In this document: positions 23,607 through 26,066 of the stretch, in pieces
Layout of the letters: every line of letters starts with the position of its first letter
Position numbering within the stretch: the first letter of the stretch is position 1
Assembly (NCBI GenBank): GCA_019414465.1
Contig: DXLY01000012.1
Span: 1 to 26,066, forward strand
Source: Collinsella sp.
Lineage (GTDB): Bacteria > Actinomycetota > Coriobacteriia > Coriobacteriales > Coriobacteriaceae
Direction: 5' to 3'
DNA length: 26,066 bases
The notes under the pieces: generated by a model
Databases searched by the model: none
What the model saw: only the letters and a program-made list of their open reading frames with translations
What the model was told of the DNA's origin: nothing
Made by a program: the position numbers and the translations under genes

Positions 23607-24896
23607 CTATAGACAAAATGCCGCATAAAGCGGAACAGACATAAGCCCATCATTCATTCCAAAGGGCTTAGTCGATAGCCTGATAAGGCGCACGCCCGGA
23701 TGGGTCTTTTTAAGTGAGGACAGACTTCGAGATCTTGTGTTCTCCCCCGCCTTGACTTCAATCGCAGACAAGCATCCCTGCTTCTCTACTACAAAGTCGA
23801 TTTCCGCACGATTATCTCGCGCCCAATAATGCAGTGGATAACCCATGGCTGAAAGCTGTTGGGCAACGTAGTTTTCGGTAAGTGCACCCATGAATGTGCC
23901 GCCGATACCGGCAAGAATATCGGCGCGTTGAGCACCGGCCTTGGAGACCAGCAGCCCTGTATCCGCCTGATAGATTTTAAAAGCAGAAGGGTTAACGAAG
24001 GCCTCTAAAGGGCTTTCGATCTGCCCGACTAGGCTGCAGCGCGCCACCGTACCCGACAATACAAGCCAATCGAGAGCATCTCCAAAGAGAGACGCATTGC
24101 CCCCCGCTCGCACTACCTTGTATTGAAATTTACGATTCTCTTTGGCAAGCTGCTGTGGAATGGAATCGAAGCACGCACGCGTCTTTGCGCTCAAGCGTTC
24201 ATCAGCATATTTATTGGTGTCGGCGGAATATCCGTCGAGAATAATCCGATGCTTTTCGGCCACATCAATGATTGACTGATCATCGATGTACGTTTGGACC
24301 GCCTCGGGCATTCCGCCAACAACAAGATACTGTCGATAGAGCCCAAGCGCCTTTTCATGAAGGCTTGGCGCAAGAGGACCCATTATCTCGAATGATGAGC
24401 GTATCTCGTCGACCAGCTGATCGTGCCCCATCGCCCAGAGAAACTCCTCGAAATCGAGTGGAGTCATCTCAATCAAGTCGGTCTTTCCGACGGGGAACGA
24501 ATACGACTGATGGTTAATGGCAACCCCAAGAAGCGACCCGGCAGCCGCAACGTAATACTCGGGAGCATCTTCGCAAAAGTATTTAAGGGAAGTGAGCGCT
24601 TCCTCGCATGCCTGGATCTCGTCAATGAACAGTAAGGTTTTGCCAGGCACGATACGCTGTCCCGTACGAGCCTCGATCGCACGTACGATCGAATGAGGGT
24701 CAAGACCGCCCGAAAAATCCGCTCGCGCCGACCGGTCGTTCTCAAGATTAACGTAGACAACCGATTCGAAAAGATCCTGGGCGTACGTTCTGAGCAAATA
24801 GGTCTTGCCACACTGGCGCACGCCTTTGACCAGCAAAGGTTTTCTATCAGCTCTGTCTCGCCATTCCCTAAGGAGCTCGTCTGCCTTGCGACGCAT
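23607..24896 (-). CDS. AAA ATPase with DUF4143 C-terminal nuclease-like domain
   Basis: 429 residues. Walker A GVRQCGKT (25-32), Walker B LLFIDEIQA (about 88-96), a sensor AAGSLLGVAI, then winged-helix and the DUF4143 part with FKIYQADTGLLVSKAG, GALTENYVAQQL and YWARDNRAEIDFVVEKQGCLSAIEVKAG, where the Asp and Glu-x-Lys fit a PD-(D/E)XK core. The ATG at 24896 has GGGAAGG 6 bases upstream. Proteins of this group are common, isolated genes in anaerobic gut bacteria with unproven function. It is a different family from the ATPase at 17689, and the two lie on either side of the topoisomerase operon. An AT-rich inverted repeat is present upstream. Confidence 0.9.
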   Translation of the reverse strand: MRRKADELLREWRDRADRKPLLVKGVRQCGKTYLLRTYAQDLFESVVYVNLENDRSARADFSGGLDPHSIVRAIEARTGQRIVPGKTLLFIDEIQACEEALTSLKYFCEDAPEYYVAAAGSLLGVAINHQSYSFPVGKTDLIEMTPLDFEEFLWAMGHDQLVDEIRSSFEIMGPLAPSLHEKALGLYRQYLVVGGMPEAVQTYIDDQSIIDVAEKHRIILDGYSADTNKYADERLSAKTRACFDSIPQQLAKENRKFQYKVVRAGGNASLFGDALDWLVLSGTVARCSLVGQIESPLEAFVNPSAFKIYQADTGLLVSKAGAQRADILAGIGGTFMGALTENYVAQQLSAMGYPLHYWARDNRAEIDFVVEKQGCLSAIEVKAGENTRSRSLSSLKKTHPGVRLIRLSTKPFGMNDGLMSVPLYAAFCL

Positions 24897-24925
24897 ACGT
24901 AACCTTCCCTCATGAACTTCTATTT

Positions 24926-24986
24926 GACAATATTTTAACGCGGATTAATTTGTTTTCAGTTATTTTTCTGCGTTTAAAAATTGTTC
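24926..24986. repeat. imperfect AT-rich inverted repeat upstream of DUF4143 ATPase gene
   Basis: GACAATATTTTAACGCGGA (24926-24944) and, inverted, the sequence at 24967-24986 (reverse complement GAACAATTTTTAAACGCAGA) match with a few gaps; spacer about 22 bases. The region is much poorer in GC than its neighbours and probably carries the promoter of the ATPase gene on the minus strand. Confidence 0.5.
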
Positions 24987-25076
24987 TATACGGCACTTGA
25001 GGGAATTCGCCCCTATCTCTCGGTAAGGACAGCAAGCATTTCCACCAACGCTGATTGCCATGCGTTCTTCTTGTCC

Positions 25077-25607
25077 TTAGGCAAGCTTGCGAGCGAGCTC
25101 TCGCACCTCTTTCAACTTGGGCGAGGATGCCATGCTGTCGCGCTCGGTCATACCGCTGATGGTGACAATGCCCTGGTCCTCCCACTTGCAGTACGCGCAG
25201 GTTGACTTGTACATAGCGATCGCCGCATCATAGACACCCTCGCTGTGGCTATCGAGTAAAAGGGCCGTCTTGGTGAACGGGAATCCCGTGGCACCGAAGG
25301 CGTACAGGCGGTCGATGGCGGTCTTTTCCTGCGCAGTGATATCAAACCAGTAGATAGGCGAAGCGAAGACAACCATGTCGGTGTCTTTCAGCGACTCAAT
25401 CACGTTGGCCATGTCATCCTTCTGCACGCAGACGCCCTCATGGGCGAAGCAGTACTGGCATCCCAAGCAGCCGGCGATCTTCTTGCTGGCAACGCGGATG
25501 ACCTCGACCGTATGGCCGCCCTCACGCGCGGTCTCGGCAAACGCCTCGACCATGGTATCGGTATTAGCGCCCTTACGCGGGCTGCCGCTCAATACAACGA
25601 AATTCAT
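25077..25607 (-). CDS. flavodoxin-fold NAD(P)H-dependent oxidoreductase (FMN reductase family)
   Basis: 176 residues, complete. The N-terminus VVLSGSPRKGANTDTM is the FMN-phosphate loop of the family, and FASPIYWFDITAQEKTAIDRL holds the flavin-contacting segment. Cysteines at 47, 50, 53 and 60 (GCLGCQYCFAHEGVC) are typical of the multimeric iron-sulfur-flavoprotein-like or CXXCXXC branch of these reductases. They transfer hydride from NAD(P)H to flavin or quinone-like acceptors in the cytoplasm; the substrate is unknown. ATG at 25607 follows GAGGGA. Isolated gene with own promoter likely; its upstream leader contains a hairpin. Confidence 0.9.
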   Translation of the reverse strand: MNFVVLSGSPRKGANTDTMVEAFAETAREGGHTVEVIRVASKKIAGCLGCQYCFAHEGVCVQKDDMANVIESLKDTDMVVFASPIYWFDITAQEKTAIDRLYAFGATGFPFTKTALLLDSHSEGVYDAAIAMYKSTCAYCKWEDQGIVTISGMTERDSMASSPKLKEVRELARKLA

Positions 25608-25623
25608 AGGATTCCCTCTCCCT

Positions 25624-25645
25624 CATGCTGCAGGCGCGCAGCATG
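25624..25645 (-). promoter_or_regulatory. leader hairpin before the oxidoreductase gene
   Basis: CATGCTGC (25624-25631) and GCAGCATG (25638-25645) form an 8-bp stem with loop of six bases, only a few bases before the ribosome-binding site on the minus strand. On the plus strand it is followed by CTTTCTTG, but no plus-strand gene ends here. Confidence 0.4.
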
Positions 25646-25805
25646 CTTTCTTGTAACCAAAACGAATGGTGTTAATCAATCGCCAGCAGGCCATATCTCT
25701 TGTTCAAGTTCCCTAAAGAAGCTCAAGACGATTGCGATTGCCTTATACAACGTCGAAAATCAAAGAGGGCCCATAGCAACGCCACCTACCTGAAATGACA
25801 TGCGG

Positions 25806-26066
25806 TCAAGACGAGCTACGAGGATCGTGACGAGCCGATACCGCCCGCATGCCCCCTTCGGAATAGGCGCTGAGCAGCTCCTGAGCGTGGGCAAACTCGG
25901 GCCCTCGCCTCCAACCGAGCAGGCGGTTGACCGCGAGATTTCCCTGGACGTTGTGGACGAAGAGCAGATAGGCGTCCTCGCGCGAAAGCCCAGTCTCCTC
26001 CATGATCGAGGGAACCATCTGCTCGGCGCCGCGCTCGACGACGCGCTGTGCCACCCGGGCGTACGC
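25806..26066 (-). CDS. C-terminal part of a possible TetR-family regulator, 5' end outside window
   Basis: 86 codons open to the window edge and ending at TGA (25806-25808). The sequence is helical: VAQRVVERGAEQMVPSIMEE, SREDAYLLFVHNVQGNLAVNRLLGW, FAHAQELLSAYSEGGMRAV. The helix pattern and the EGGMRAV ending resemble the C-terminal ligand domain of TetR-type regulators, but no DNA-binding domain is in view, so the assignment is tentative. Start lies beyond 26066; an in-frame GTG at 26054 is unlikely to be the true start. Confidence 0.45.
   Translation of the reverse strand, partial: AYARVAQRVVERGAEQMVPSIMEETGLSREDAYLLFVHNVQGNLAVNRLLGWRRGPEFAHAQELLSAYSEGGMRAVSARHDPRSSS

Noticed and set aside
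25624..25660. Plus-strand terminator at the hairpin before the oxidoreductase gene
   Set aside because: No plus-strand gene ends here, and the T-rich stretch is short and interrupted; treated as a leader hairpin instead.

Overview
The window looks like chromosomal DNA of a Coriobacteriia gut actinobacterium, most likely Collinsella or a close relative. This is inferred from the fairly high GC, strong third-position G/C bias, an atypical GyrB/GyrA-like topoisomerase pair, a LuxR regulator next to a very large secreted protein, and a CD1871A/NapH-like/TlpA redox cluster. No rRNA or marker gene is present, so the genus is inferred.

Layout. 1-807 (minus): 3'-truncated tRNA-dihydrouridine synthase. 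861-4115 (minus): one-piece ABC ATPase-FtsX permease with a very large extracytoplasmic insert. 4369-6420 (minus): a three-gene redox operon made of a ~50-residue CXXC membrane protein (easily missed), a NapH-like polyferredoxin membrane protein and a TlpA-like thioredoxin lipoprotein. 6503-8313 (plus): a divergent OmpR-type response regulator and histidine kinase, probably controlling that operon.

8314-11341 is an accessory, decaying stretch, very GC-rich from about 9000. It holds an arginase-family remnant joined tail-to-tail to a truncated hypothetical gene, a PH-domain-like membrane protein, an IS3-type transposase tail fused into a deletion scar, a truncated ABC ATPase, a small membrane protein, a DUF1700-type gene frameshifted at a TGCC tandem repeat, and a PadR repressor with a likely operator.

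11682-17210 (plus): a TPR/LuxR regulator followed by a 1455-residue exported protein with a Tat-like signal and a C-terminal LAGTG sorting-type signal. 17301-17549 (minus): a small membrane protein. 17689-19071 (plus): an ATPase with a C-terminal nuclease-like domain, preceded by two copies of a 37-bp palindrome, the second ending at its start codon. 19224-23507 (plus): a type IIA topoisomerase pair, with a palindrome matching the Gram-positive/actinobacterial LexA consensus upstream and a strong hairpin after it. 23607-24896 (minus): a DUF4143-type ATPase. 25077-25607 (minus): a flavodoxin-fold NAD(P)H/FMN oxidoreductase. 25806-26066 (minus): the C-terminal end of a possible TetR-type regulator.

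The most interesting items are the palindrome pair controlling the 17689 ATPase, the LexA-like box before a topoisomerase whose quinolone-site serine is alanine, the TGCC-repeat frameshift that one extra repeat would repair exactly, and the polyferredoxin-CXXC-TlpA module with its own two-component system.
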